Source: Hymenobacter citatus | Lineage (GTDB): Bacteria; Bacteroidota; Bacteroidia; Cytophagales; Hymenobacteraceae | Direction of reading: 5' to 3' | Assembly (NCBI RefSeq): GCF_014333615.1 | Contig: NZ_JACSCY010000011.1 | Coordinates: forward strand, 1-64,000 | DNA: 64,000 nt | In this document: in pieces, positions 16,101 to 24,616 of the stretch | Layout of the letters: each line of letters begins with the position of its first letter | Position numbering within the stretch: the first letter of the stretch is position 1 | Position numbers and translations under genes: made by a program | The notes under the pieces: generated by a model | Told to the model about the DNA's origin: nothing | The model's database searches: none | What the model saw: only the letters and a program-made list of their open reading frames with translations

Positions 16101-16254
16101 GTGAAATGGTGAATTAAAAAAGCGTCTGTCATCCTGAGCAGAGCGAAGGACCTTATGTCAGTTGAACGACCATCGTAACAATGACTCGTTCTGGCGTGAT
16201 AAGGTCCTTCGCTACGCTCAGGATGACAGACGCTTTTTTAATTCACCATTTCAC
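16101..16254. repeat. long near-perfect inverted repeat (family A), between convergent genes
   Basis: Two arms of about 55 bases (16101-16155 and about 16199-16254) are complementary with only a short mismatched patch. Inner words GTCATCCTGAGC and GAAGGACCTTA recur in the repeats at 23011-23074 and 47153-47274. The outer arms carry an A/T run (GAATTAAAAAAGCG) that could serve as a terminator for both the DAC gene (+) and the GH43 gene (-), which end on either side. Confidence 0.85.
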
Positions 16255-16257
16255 CTT

Positions 16258-17355
16258 TTATCCCTTCATCGGCTTGATAGTCTGAATGCTGCCATCGGCG
16301 TTGCGCTTCAGCTCGGTTACTTTCACGTTGCGCAGCCAGGTTTTGTTGGAGAGCTGAGTATCGTGGTAGAAAATGTACCACTTACCATCTTTTTCGATGA
16401 TGGAGTGGTGGGTGGTCCAGCCTTGTACCGGCTCCATAATCACACCCTGGTAGGTGAAGGGGCCCGTGGGCGAATCGCCAGTGGCGTATACCAGCAGGTG
16501 CGTATCGCCGGTGGAGTACGACAGGTAATACTTGCCGTTGTACTTATGCATCCAGATGCCCTCGAAGAAGCGCTTCTCGTTGTCGCCAGCCAGTAGCGGC
16601 TTGCCGTCTTTGCCTAGAATTTGGATTTCCTTTACCGGACCGGCAAACTCTTTCATATCGGCGCTCATAGCGGCCACGCGGGGGCCAATAGCCACTTCTT
16701 GCGCGGGCTGGCTCGGCGCTACCGTCGAGTCGTACTGCGCAGTGCGCCAGCGCTGGAGCTGCCCGCCCCAAATACCACCAAAGTACATGTACGCCTTGCC
16801 ATCGGTGTCCGTAAATACAGCCGGGTCGATACTGTAGCTGCCTTTGATGGGCTGTGGCTCGGCCTTAAATGGACCAGTGGGTGAGGTGCTGGTGGCTACT
16901 CCAATACGGAAAATATCCTGCTTGTCCTTCACCGGGAAGTACAAGTAGTAAGTGCCGTTTTTGAAGGCCGCATCGGGTGCCCATAGCTGGCGCTTAGCCC
17001 ACGGAATATCCTTGACGTCGAGGGCCACGCCGTGGTCGGTCACCTTCCCGCCCACGCTGTCCATCGACAGAATGTGGTAGTCGCGCATGGCGAAATGGTC
17101 GCCATTGTCGTTTTCCGGCATCCCCGTTTCAATATCATGCGAGGGATACACGTAAATTTTGCCGTTGAACACGTGCGCCGACGGGTCGGCCGTATAAATG
17201 TCGCGCACCAGCGGCTGGGTCAGGTACTTGGTCGAGTCGGTAGAGGCCGTCGTGGTGGTAGCAGCAGCGGTTTCGGGCTGCTTGGTACTGTTCGAGTCGC
17301 AGGCAGCTAGGCCAAGTACGGCACCTAGCAGCAAGTAGGAATGAGAGAAACGCAT
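16258..17355 (-). CDS. glycoside hydrolase family 43 lipoprotein
   Basis: A 365-residue protein that probably cleaves arabinose- or xylose-type linkages in plant or algal polysaccharides. A lipoprotein signal ends LAAC, with Cys19 as lipid site, followed by a Thr/Ser-rich linker to about residue 45. The five-bladed propeller carries the three expected acids: Asp in YTADPSAHVF (base), Asp in SIDPAVFTD (pKa tuner) and Glu in FEGIWMHKY (acid). WAPDAAFKNGTYYLYFP is also typical. I chose the ATG at 17355 because the next Met upstream (17364) only lengthens the leader. No SusC/SusD genes lie near, so it is not in a visible utilisation locus. Confidence 0.9.
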   Translation of the reverse strand: MRFSHSYLLLGAVLGLAACDSNSTKQPETAAATTTTASTDSTKYLTQPLVRDIYTADPSAHVFNGKIYVYPSHDIETGMPENDNGDHFAMRDYHILSMDSVGGKVTDHGVALDVKDIPWAKRQLWAPDAAFKNGTYYLYFPVKDKQDIFRIGVATSTSPTGPFKAEPQPIKGSYSIDPAVFTDTDGKAYMYFGGIWGGQLQRWRTAQYDSTVAPSQPAQEVAIGPRVAAMSADMKEFAGPVKEIQILGKDGKPLLAGDNEKRFFEGIWMHKYNGKYYLSYSTGDTHLLVYATGDSPTGPFTYQGVIMEPVQGWTTHHSIIEKDGKWYIFYHDTQLSNKTWLRNVKVTELKRNADGSIQTIKPMKG

Positions 17356-17481
17356 AGAGAGCAATAGAGGTGGAAAGCAGCAAATACGCAGAAACCGCGC
17401 AGCTTTACTACCCCTCCCTACCCTTGCAAGGCATCATAACCTATCGGTATCGTTTGCCTCCCCACATTTTTTTACCAATAG

Positions 17482-17961
17482 CTATTTCGCCCGGAATGAC
17501 CACCGCACCCGAAATACGGCTACCACGTCGCCGGCCGCATCGTGGCCGGTACTGGTGCATACCACCGCACGACCTTCGCCGGTAGCACGGCTGTCGGCAA
17601 TAGCTTGCGCAATGACCACGCCATCGGGGCAAGTAAACGTGACGAAGCCCGTGGCTTTCTTGGTGAATTCTGCTTCCAGCCCTACCACCAGCATCGACAC
17701 CCTACCCGCCCCCTGGATGTGCAACATAGCTTGCACCCCGCTAGCCAACTCAGCGGCCATGCTCAGGCAGGCAAAATAGATGCTCCGAAATGGATTCTGG
17801 GTGAGATATTTAAAGGGCACCGTAACGGTAGCCTGCTCCGCTGTGAGACTTCGCACCCGCAGTCCAGCTAGGTAAGCCATGGGTAGGCTGCGCAACAGAA
17901 ACAGCCGCAGCTTCCAAGGATTCAGAATGTTACGCTGAAAGTTTTGCTGGGCAGAGTTCAT
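17482..17961 (-). CDS. DUF4442 hotdog-fold protein (thioesterase-like)
   Basis: A 159-residue protein from the ATG at 17961 (MNSAQQNFQRNILNPWKLRL). It fits the DUF4442 family: PFKYLTQNPFRSIYFACLSMA, a central helix with MAAELASG, and beta strands ending VVAVFRVRWSFRAK. The fold is that of hotdog acyl-CoA thioesterases, and Asn-Pro-Phe-Arg-Ser-Ile-Tyr-Phe-Ala is the typical turn before the helix. Substrate unknown. It stands alone on the minus strand upstream of the GH43 gene (gap 126 bases). Confidence 0.85.
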   Translation of the reverse strand: MNSAQQNFQRNILNPWKLRLFLLRSLPMAYLAGLRVRSLTAEQATVTVPFKYLTQNPFRSIYFACLSMAAELASGVQAMLHIQGAGRVSMLVVGLEAEFTKKATGFVTFTCPDGVVIAQAIADSRATGEGRAVVCTSTGHDAAGDVVAVFRVRWSFRAK

Positions 17962-18174
17962 GGCAAGTAGCATATACTACAGAGACACAGCCTCTTGTAT
18001 CTCGTCGTTGCTGAGATTATTTGGTTGAACGATGCTGCTATAGATCGTTTGACGATGACACACGAAAGATTACATTTCTACACAATATACCCACGCTACG
18101 CCTCTTATTTTCTACCCATCAACCTTTCTCCTCTGGCACTAACACTGCTCTATTGAAATTGGCAGTAGATAATT

Positions 18175-18218
18175 CCAACAAAAGAAGGCCAGCTGAACAG
18201 CTGGCCTTCTTTTGTTGG
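18175..18218. terminator. 21-bp perfect hairpin terminator
   Basis: CCAACAAAAGAAGGCCAGCTG and its exact reverse complement flank a two-base AA loop, with A-rich and T-rich outer stems. It lies 40 bases beyond the stop of the DUF4097 gene (minus) and should end the sigma/anti-sigma operon. Confidence 0.85.
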
Positions 18219-18258
18219 TAGAGCAGATACGCCTTGTTGCGGCTATTGCCCACGGTAT

Positions 18259-19524
18259 TTAGCGGTTGAAGCTCACGTTGCCGTAGCGCACCTTAATATT
18301 TACGTTGCTGGTATTGCGGGCTTGTACTACTCCAAAGCTACCCTGCGTATCACTGGATGCTTCGCTATTTTCTTCTGAAGCTACTTTCACCATCTCTTTG
18401 TCTACCAACAACTTGCCGTGGTCGGTATTCACATCGAAATTGAAGCCTGCATCAGCAGCGAAATTAAGTAGGAAGGTGCTGTAGCCACCGTCGAGGTTGA
18501 TCTGGCGGAAGTTCTTACCTGTGTTGCGCACCTCAAAAGCTGGGCAATACTGCACTTTCATGTCCAGCTTATTGTCGAGCTTGTCGATGCTGAACTTGGA
18601 GAAGCCCGATGAGCCGCTGAGGCTGTGTACAGTACCCAGAACTACATCACCGTACTTGCTGTGCACAGTCAGGTCCTGCACCGTGCCCATGTCGATGTCT
18701 GAGTAATTATTGCGCAACTCAATCGTTTTGCCGGCGCTCAGGCGCAAGCGGGAGTAGCAGGCGTCGATGGTAGCGGCGCGGGCGTAGGCTACTGTAGCTT
18801 GGCCGTTGCTCACGCGTACGGCGTTTTGCGCGCCATCTAAGCGCCCAGCGCGCAACTGTCCGTAGTGCACAGCCAAATCAGTACTGCCCGTCAGGTCACC
18901 GTTGATACTGATTTCGCCGAAGGTATTCTGAAGCTTCAACGGCGTGTTTTTGGGTAGCCAGATGGTGTAGTTCACTTCATAGATGCGGCGCTTGCTCCAG
19001 CATTCTTTCGGCATCAGTCCAAAGCGTGAGCGGGCCGAAACGCCCCCCGTAGCGGGGTCGTTGGCCAGCAGTTGCACCTGTATCATGTCTTGTAGCTGCT
19101 GGGCTTTCTCATCCGTCGAGGCACGCGTAATTACCTCCACGTCCGTCCGGATTTCTTTCCGGCTCCACGTATTGATCTGCACCCGGCCGTAGCGAGTTTC
19201 CAGGGCGTAGCTCTTGCCCGGTACAGCAGCAAACGTACGGCTCAGCTTGCGCGACTTCTCTACAGCAATAGCGCCGGGGTCCTGCACTTGTGCTTCGCCT
19301 TGTACGGGCATTTCGCCCTGAGCCGGAGAAGTGGTTCCTTGAGTAGGAGCTGTTTGCTGGGGTAGTGCGGTGGCAGCCTCGGCTGCTGCCGGCTGCCGGT
19401 AAAACTCACCAGGTGTTTCTGTAGGTGTGGCTGTTTGAGCATAGCTACTCAGCGCAGCGCCCGCGCAGAAACACGACGTCAATAGGGCCCTACCCCAACG
19501 CTCACGTGTGAACCAGTAACTCAT
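18259..19524 (-). CDS. exported DUF4097-like beta-rich protein (putative adhesin)
   Basis: A 421-residue protein. A signal peptide (about 1-30, ALLTSCFCAGAALSSYAQ) is followed by a Pro/Thr/Gln-rich low-complexity linker (31-80). From residue 95 the chain is a ladder of short beta strands (ALETRYGRVQINTWSRKEI, LAVHYGQLRAG, AGKTIELRNNYSDIDMG, LTVHSKYGDVVLG), as in DUF4097/adhesin-like beta helices. The ATG overlaps the TGA of the anti-sigma-like gene by four bases (ATGA), so the two are translationally coupled. Genes of this type often follow ECF sigma/anti-sigma pairs in Bacteroidota; function is unknown, possibly surface or periplasmic sensing. Confidence 0.75.
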   Translation of the reverse strand: MSYWFTRERWGRALLTSCFCAGAALSSYAQTATPTETPGEFYRQPAAAEAATALPQQTAPTQGTTSPAQGEMPVQGEAQVQDPGAIAVEKSRKLSRTFAAVPGKSYALETRYGRVQINTWSRKEIRTDVEVITRASTDEKAQQLQDMIQVQLLANDPATGGVSARSRFGLMPKECWSKRRIYEVNYTIWLPKNTPLKLQNTFGEISINGDLTGSTDLAVHYGQLRAGRLDGAQNAVRVSNGQATVAYARAATIDACYSRLRLSAGKTIELRNNYSDIDMGTVQDLTVHSKYGDVVLGTVHSLSGSSGFSKFSIDKLDNKLDMKVQYCPAFEVRNTGKNFRQINLDGGYSTFLLNFAADAGFNFDVNTDHGKLLVDKEMVKVASEENSEASSDTQGSFGVVQARNTSNVNIKVRYGNVSFNR

Positions 19525-20273
19525 TTGCGACGGTGGTTATCGGCTAGCGCAAAAGGCTCCTCGTAGGCCTGCACCTGTTCGTGGGTGCGTAGTTGCTGGT
19601 TCAAAATATCCAACCGAATTTGCAGGTTGCGGTTCATGGCGTCCAGCACCACATCGGGCTCAGGGTTACGATACAGCTCCACGCGTAACTGGCGGTAGGT
19701 GGAGTCCAGCGCACCCAACTCCTGGCGCCAGTCGGCATCGGGAGTAGCACTGCTGGCTGTTTCTAACTCGTGCAGATCAGCCTGGCGCTCTTGTATCTGG
19801 GTGGCGTAGTAGGCCTCCATGCGCTGCACGGCTGTAGCCAGACGCTGGGCGGGCGCGTTGGAAGCTTCTACCGCCATTGGCTCGCTACCTAGGTAAAGCG
19901 GCAAACCGGTGGTAGCAGTTGCTGCCGAGGAAGGATTGGCAGTTGTTGGCTGGGTAGCCCAAACGGAGTGGTGTTGGGTGGTAGTCTGCCAGAAATAGCC
20001 ACTGCCGGCTAGTAACAACGCCGCGCAGGCAGCCGCCCAGGCATACCGCCGACGCATAGGCTGCGCTTCGGCAGCCGGAACGTGGGTAGGGGCAGCAACT
20101 GGTTGTACGGGGGCATCATCGGCCACAATACGCAGGGGAGCAGGCGCTGGAGTTGCCGGAGCATCCAGGGCTTGGTCGAGGTCGTCCCATAAGTCGGGGC
20201 GGGGCTCAAACGCGTCGAAGTCGGCGCGATGCCGCTCCACGAAAGCCTCTAATCCGTTAGGGTTCTTGTTCAT
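19521..20273 (-). CDS. anti-sigma-factor-like membrane protein
   Basis: A 250-residue protein from the ATG at 20273 (MNKNPNGLEAFVERHRADFD). The cytoplasmic part (1-105) has the FEPRPDLWDDLD segment seen in Bacteroidota anti-sigma proteins, then a Pro/Ala-rich linker. One transmembrane helix is at about 112-130 (AWAAACAALLLAGSGYFW). The periplasmic part holds two long helices (about 155-240: YYATQIQERQADLHELE and LDAMNRNLQIRLDILNQQL). The earlier in-frame Met at 20393 overlaps the sigma gene and is unlikely. It lies 97 bases after the sigma gene and overlaps the DUF4097 gene by four bases, so it probably holds the ECF sigma factor at the membrane. Confidence 0.75.
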   Translation of the reverse strand: MNKNPNGLEAFVERHRADFDAFEPRPDLWDDLDQALDAPATPAPAPLRIVADDAPVQPVAAPTHVPAAEAQPMRRRYAWAAACAALLLAGSGYFWQTTTQHHSVWATQPTTANPSSAATATTGLPLYLGSEPMAVEASNAPAQRLATAVQRMEAYYATQIQERQADLHELETASSATPDADWRQELGALDSTYRQLRVELYRNPEPDVVLDAMNRNLQIRLDILNQQLRTHEQVQAYEEPFALADNHRRK

Positions 20274-20370
20274 ACTCAATAGAGCTACACACAGCCACAT
20301 CTGGCCAAAGGCGACTGCCGGCGGTGTATACAGTGGGTGGTGGAATAACGCGTCTGGGGCCGCGGGGGTT

Positions 20371-20940
20371 TTACAAGCCGTGCTGCTGGGCAAGTTCTAG
20401 CAGCTTCTTACGCGCCCGGCTGTACTGTGATTTGGAAGTTGATTCGGTGATATCGAGAATACCGGCTATTTCGGCGTGGTCGTAGCCTTCAAGCAGGTAC
20501 AGCGAGAGTACAACCCGATATCCGTCGGGAAGTTCCTGCACGCAGCGGCGCACCACATCGGCACGCCAGTGCAGCTCCTGCGCATCGGCCGCCGAGAAGT
20601 GGTCGTCGGCGTCGGCACCGGCCGCGTCGTGCTGCTCTCCTAAAGGCACCACTTGTAGCCGACGGTTGCGCAGGCAGTTGATACTTTTGTTGATAACGAT
20701 GCGCTTCAGCCAGGAGCCAAACGACGAATCGCCCTTGTAACTGTGCAGCTCCCGGAACGCACTCAGAAACGCTTCCTGTAACACGTCCTCGGCCTCGGCA
20801 AAGTCGCCGGTGATGCGCAAAGAAGCGTTGAACATAGCTTTCGAGTAGCGTTTATAAATCTCCGCCTGCGCGCGCCGGTCGCCAAGGCGGCAGCGTTCTA
20901 CAAGCGGGGCATTGATGTCGGTATACGCGAAAGCTTCCAT
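20371..20940 (-). CDS. ECF-type RNA polymerase sigma factor
   Basis: A 189-residue sigma-70 family protein. Region 2 covers about 10-85 (RCRLGDRRAQAEIYKRYSKAMFNAS, AEDVLQEAFLSAFRELHSYKG, FGSWLKRIVINKSINCLRNRR). A linker rich in Asp/Ala follows. Region 4 covers about 130-185 (LPDGYRVVLSLYLLEGYDHAEIA, STSKSQYSRARKKLLEL), with the helix-turn-helix. It has no sigma-1 region or fused C-terminal domain. Together with the anti-sigma-like and DUF4097 genes it forms a typical three-gene envelope-response operon. ECF factors usually control their own operon; I cannot see the target promoter. The region upstream (20941-21087) has no exact TAnnTTTG box. Confidence 0.93.
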   Translation of the reverse strand: MEAFAYTDINAPLVERCRLGDRRAQAEIYKRYSKAMFNASLRITGDFAEAEDVLQEAFLSAFRELHSYKGDSSFGSWLKRIVINKSINCLRNRRLQVVPLGEQHDAAGADADDHFSAADAQELHWRADVVRRCVQELPDGYRVVLSLYLLEGYDHAEIAGILDITESTSKSQYSRARKKLLELAQQHGL

Positions 20941-21087
20941 GCAAAAGGCGTTCAGGGTTTCGGAATCAGGTTAGCTGTCCAATATCCGAAATTCTGGGCT
21001 AAGCTACTAGTTTCAGCAGGTAAGCAGGAGAAAGACAAGTGATTGGGTAGGAAGGTTGCAAGGGTAAATGATTAACCGCTAACAGGC

Positions 21088-21119
21088 AAAATCCCCGCCG
21101 TTTATGCGGCGGGGATTTT
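21088..21119 (-). terminator. hairpin terminator between sigma gene and ALDH gene
   Basis: AAAATCCCCGCCG and CGGCGGGGATTTT pair around a short loop (TTTATG). A and T runs at the outer ends suit both strands. Upstream of the sigma gene and downstream of the ALDH gene, so on the minus strand it should end the ALDH transcript. Confidence 0.75.
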
Positions 21120-21130
21120 CAAATCAGAAT

Positions 21131-21157
21131 GTCATTTCGACCAGTGGGAGAAATGAC
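21131..21157. repeat. short fragment of dispersed repeat family B
   Basis: GTCATTTCGACCAGTGGGAG and then GAAATGAC repeat the outer words of the larger element at 39684-39805 (GTCATTTCGACC and GGTCGAAATGAC). This is probably a degraded or internally deleted copy. Confidence 0.5.
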
Positions 21158-21185
21158 GTTTTCTCATCAGCACGCGAACAACGAC

Positions 21186-21204
21186 GGGCGGCTGCAAGCC
21201 GCCC
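21186..21204 (-). terminator. GC-rich hairpin at end of ALDH gene
   Basis: GGGCGGCT-GCA-AGCCGCCC is a perfect 8-bp stem that ends one base before the ALDH stop codon. There is no T-run, so it may stabilise the mRNA end or be part of a repeat; the stronger terminator lies beyond it at 21088. Confidence 0.45.
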
Positions 21205-22803
21205 CTACACATCAAACCGGATGCCCTGCGCCAGGGGTAGCTCGCGGGAGTAGTTGATGGTATTGGTCTGGCGGCGCATGTACACTTTCCAGGCATCAGA
21301 TCCGGACTCGCGGCCGCCGCCGGTATCCTTTTCGCCCCCGAACGCCCCGCCTATTTCAGCCCCCGAGGTGCCAATGTTCACGTTGGCAATACCACAGTCG
21401 GAGCCGGTGGCGGCCAGGTAGGCCTCGGCCTCGCGCAGATTGAGGGTGAAGATGCTAGACGACAATCCCTGGCGCACGCCGTTTTGCAGAGCAATAGCCG
21501 CCTGCACGTCGCCGCTGTACCGGATCAGGTAGAGAATGGGAGCGAAGGTTTCTTCCTGCACCGTGTGGTAGTGGTTTTCGGCCAATACCAAGGCGGGGCG
21601 CACGTAGGTGCCGGTTTCGTAGCCAGGGCCACTTAGCACTTCACCGCCGGTCAGCAGCGTGCCGCCTTCCTGCTGCACGCTGGCGAGGGCCTTGGTAAAG
21701 GCCTCCACGGCTGGCTTGTCGATGAGCGGGCCTACCAACGTGCCGTCGGCCAGGGGGTGCCCGATGGGTAGGTTGGGGTAGATCTTCAGCAAACGCGCTT
21801 TCACATCCTCGAAAATAGAATCGTGGATGATGAGGCGGCGCGTGGTAGTGCAGCGCTGCCCAGCCGTACCTACCGCCCCAAAGACCACGGCGCGCATGGC
21901 AATATCCAAGTCGGCGTGCTCGGTGAGGATGATGGCGTTGTTGCCACCCAGTTCCAGCAGCGACTTTCCTAAACGGGCGCCCACCGCCGCGCCTACCTGC
22001 TTGCCCATGCGGGTGCTACCCGTGGCTGACACCAGCGGAATCCGTTCGTCGGCGGCCATGGCTGCGCCTACCCCCGCATCACCCAGAATAAGGTTGAAGA
22101 TGCCTTCGGGCAGGTCGTTTTCCTTGAGCACCTGCACTACCAGATGCTGCACGGCTACCGCCACCAGGGGCGTTTTTTCGGAGGGTTTCCAGATGCACAC
22201 ATCACCACACACAGCGGCCAGCATGGCGTTCCAACTCCACACGGCTACCGGAAAGTTGAAGGCCGAGATGATGCCCACTACGCCCAACGGGTGATACTGG
22301 TCGTACATGCGGTGGGCGGGGCGCTCGGAGTGCATCGTGAAGCCGTGCAACTGGCGCGAGAGGCCCACCGCAAAGTCGCAGATGTCAATCATCTCCTGCA
22401 CTTCGCCCAAACCCTCCTGCTCAATTTTTCCCATCTCGTAGCTCACCAGCTTACCCAGTGGCGCCTTGTACTCGCGCAGCTTGTTGCCAATTTGTCGCAC
22501 CACGTCGCCACGCTTGGGCGCAGGCACTAGGCGCCAGGCCGTGAAGGCTTCCTGGGCGGCTTTCACTACCTGCTCGTAGTCCTCGGGGGTAGCCAGTTGC
22601 ACTTGCGCAATCAGCTGTCCATCGGCGGGTGAGTGGATGGCCCGTTGCGGTCCGTTGCCTACCTTGCTCCAATAGCGGCCGGTGGAGTAAGCAGCGTTTT
22701 CGGGCTGCACGCCCAATTCCTGCAATACTGTGCGGATGCCGTGCGGATCTTCGGGCGCGGGGGCCGCGCCGGTGGCGGCAGCTTCTTCGAGGGCTTGTTT
22801 CAT
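21205..22803 (-). CDS. aldehyde dehydrogenase, ALDH7-type (aminoadipate semialdehyde dehydrogenase-like)
   Basis: A 532-residue NAD(P)-dependent enzyme, likely oxidising 2-aminoadipate-6-semialdehyde in lysine breakdown. The N-terminal part (LQELGVQPENAAYSTGRYWS) and HPLGVVGIISAFNFPVAVWSWN are typical of the ALDH7 branch. The catalytic Cys lies in GTAGQRCTTTRRLI and the general-base Glu in LLELGGNNAII. The last part (GGAFGGEKDTGGGRESGSDAW) is also well kept. I chose the ATG at 22803 because a longer frame to 22854 adds 17 weak residues and would lie in the leader. The 22804-23109 stretch upstream has no gene. Confidence 0.88.
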   Translation of the reverse strand: MKQALEEAAATGAAPAPEDPHGIRTVLQELGVQPENAAYSTGRYWSKVGNGPQRAIHSPADGQLIAQVQLATPEDYEQVVKAAQEAFTAWRLVPAPKRGDVVRQIGNKLREYKAPLGKLVSYEMGKIEQEGLGEVQEMIDICDFAVGLSRQLHGFTMHSERPAHRMYDQYHPLGVVGIISAFNFPVAVWSWNAMLAAVCGDVCIWKPSEKTPLVAVAVQHLVVQVLKENDLPEGIFNLILGDAGVGAAMAADERIPLVSATGSTRMGKQVGAAVGARLGKSLLELGGNNAIILTEHADLDIAMRAVVFGAVGTAGQRCTTTRRLIIHDSIFEDVKARLLKIYPNLPIGHPLADGTLVGPLIDKPAVEAFTKALASVQQEGGTLLTGGEVLSGPGYETGTYVRPALVLAENHYHTVQEETFAPILYLIRYSGDVQAAIALQNGVRQGLSSSIFTLNLREAEAYLAATGSDCGIANVNIGTSGAEIGGAFGGEKDTGGGRESGSDAWKVYMRRQTNTINYSRELPLAQGIRFDV

Positions 22804-23109
22804 AGTAGAAAGGGTAGGGTTTTGGGTGTGAAGAACAAACGCTGTTGCTTGCATTAAAGGCCTTACGCAGTAGCAACAAAGCTAACAAACATTGGTGCGC
22901 CGTAAGGCTGGCTGGTAGCTTTGCTACCTGAATAGGTGCTAACAAAAGCAGGTAACACTGCTTAACAATCACCTGTCACTCTACGCTTGCGAAAGGCTAT
23001 CTTACACAAGAACAATGCTCGCAACAACGACTCATTCTGCTGTGAGAAGGTTCTTCGCAAGCTCAAGATGACACCCCCCTTTTGCATCGTATCACCCTAC
23101 CTACCCCTC
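22804..23109. other. intergenic region holding half of a family A repeat
   Basis: No coding sequence is convincing in these 306 bases. They probably contain the promoter of the ALDH gene, but I see only poor matches to the -7 box. At 23011-23074 there is a diverged copy of the right half of the long repeat at 16101-16254. The remainder shows nothing I can name. Confidence 0.5.
23011..23074. repeat. half copy of family A inverted repeat
   Basis: The run AACGACTCATTCTG, GTGAGAAGGTTCTTCGC and GCTCAAGATGACAC lines up block by block with the right half of the repeats at 16101-16254 and 47153-47274. The matching left half is missing, so this copy can no longer fold into the full hairpin. Confidence 0.6.
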
Positions 23110-24405
23110 TCATGGTGCCAGCGCCCGTAGTGCTGCTAGCGCTTCTTCGGTTTCTTTGCGCTCCTTTTGGTACTCGCGCTGGTCTTCGGCGGCGTCGTGG
23201 CCGCCTAGCTGGTCGGTTTGCTGGGCCAGGGTAGGCACTCCCTGGATGAAGTACGTAAGCAGGTCGGCGCGCAGAGCGGGCGAGAGGTGCTCAAAATTGT
23301 GCTTGTGCAGTTCGCGCAGCAACTCCCCGTACGTAGCATCGGCCAGGTAGTAGATGGTAGGGCGAATGGGCTGGCCGGTATCTAGGTTGGTGTTGAGCAG
23401 GTGCGGGTTGAGAACGGCCGAGTCGCGGGGGAGCGCGGCAGTGAGGGCACCATACGCGCGCAATACTGCGCGGTAGCTCTGCCGAAACTTCTGCTCGCCG
23501 GCCGGGCTGGGCAACTCAAAGGCGTACGTTTTCAGCGGGCCAATTTTGGGTAGCAGATTGATGATTTTGGCAACCACACGCGCCCCAAAACCGGGCTTCT
23601 CGTACTCGGCACCAAACTCGCGCTCAAACGTGCGGCGGTTGGTTTTATAGAGGTACTCGCGGCGCCGGGCCCGAGGGCTCACCCGTCGAATTTCCTTGCG
23701 CTGGCTGTGCCAGGCTGCTCGCGCCGCCGCCGGTAGCAGCTGATTCACGGCAAACCGAAACGAGGCCACGCTGAGGTCTACACTCGGAAACACCTGCCCC
23801 AGCTCTAGCCCGTATGTTTGCTGAAATGCCCGTTCCAGCACGTCTTTGCTTACCCGAAACCCGATGGCCTTGTGGTAGTCTTGGGTGCGGTAGCGGCCGG
23901 CGGCTACCTGCACCACATCAAATGAAAACTCCAGCTCGGTGTGCCGAATCGGGGCGTTTTCGTACGTCACGACGGGGCCGTACCTGGCGCGCAGGTCCTC
24001 ATACACGGTGGGCATAATCTGGTTGGTGCCCTCGGGGTGACCCACGTTGTCGGCGGCGTAGTGCGAGAGGGCACCCAATGCAAACGCGTACTCATTGCGG
24101 GTGCGGGCCTGCAGCAGGAGGTTGCGCACAAAGTCGCCGCTGCGCACGTAGTGCGTGAGGTCGGTGAAGAACTCCACACCCAGCGGGTAGTAGCCCATAT
24201 CTTGAATGATGGCTCCACCATAGGCGTAGCTTTTGGCTTCGGCAAGCTGCACGGAGTCGGCGCTGGGGTAGCGCTGGCGCAGCAGTGGCACCAGATGCTG
24301 GTCCCAGGTAGAGTCGATAACGGCCTGGTGGGTGAGCACCGAGTAGGCGACGGCCGGTGCGGCCGGTAAGGCCAACAGCAAGAGCAGCAAGAGGCGGCAG
24401 AGCAT
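23110..24405 (-). CDS. exported zinc-dependent phospholipase C-like protein
   Basis: A 431-residue protein. A signal peptide (MLCRLLLLLLLALPAAPAVA) is followed by YSVLTHQAVIDSTW, whose His after Thr is the typical N-terminal zinc ligand, and by GALSHYAADNVGHPEG, which supplies further His and Asp ligands. These match the zinc-dependent phospholipase C/S1-P1 nuclease fold family. The rest (about 200-431) is lineage-specific and helical. It should act in the periplasm or outside, on lipids or possibly nucleic acids; substrate unknown. It is a single gene in front of intergenic repeats. Confidence 0.8.
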   Translation of the reverse strand: MLCRLLLLLLLALPAAPAVAYSVLTHQAVIDSTWDQHLVPLLRQRYPSADSVQLAEAKSYAYGGAIIQDMGYYPLGVEFFTDLTHYVRSGDFVRNLLLQARTRNEYAFALGALSHYAADNVGHPEGTNQIMPTVYEDLRARYGPVVTYENAPIRHTELEFSFDVVQVAAGRYRTQDYHKAIGFRVSKDVLERAFQQTYGLELGQVFPSVDLSVASFRFAVNQLLPAAARAAWHSQRKEIRRVSPRARRREYLYKTNRRTFEREFGAEYEKPGFGARVVAKIINLLPKIGPLKTYAFELPSPAGEQKFRQSYRAVLRAYGALTAALPRDSAVLNPHLLNTNLDTGQPIRPTIYYLADATYGELLRELHKHNFEHLSPALRADLLTYFIQGVPTLAQQTDQLGGHDAAEDQREYQKERKETEEALAALRALAP

Positions 24406-24616
24406 GCGAGGAGAGCAGGAAACTGAATATGGATTTGTCTCTAACTAACAAAGCTGCACCGTAGTTGTGCCGCGCTTATAGCCAGTAGCTAGTACAGCTG
24501 CTTGTTTGATAATTCTAGCACCAAATCAGCAGTATAGAACAAATAAAATATTCATCAAAATGCGTAGCTTACCTAGACCACCTGCTACACTCCTCTTGCC
24601 TCACCTACCCCACCCT

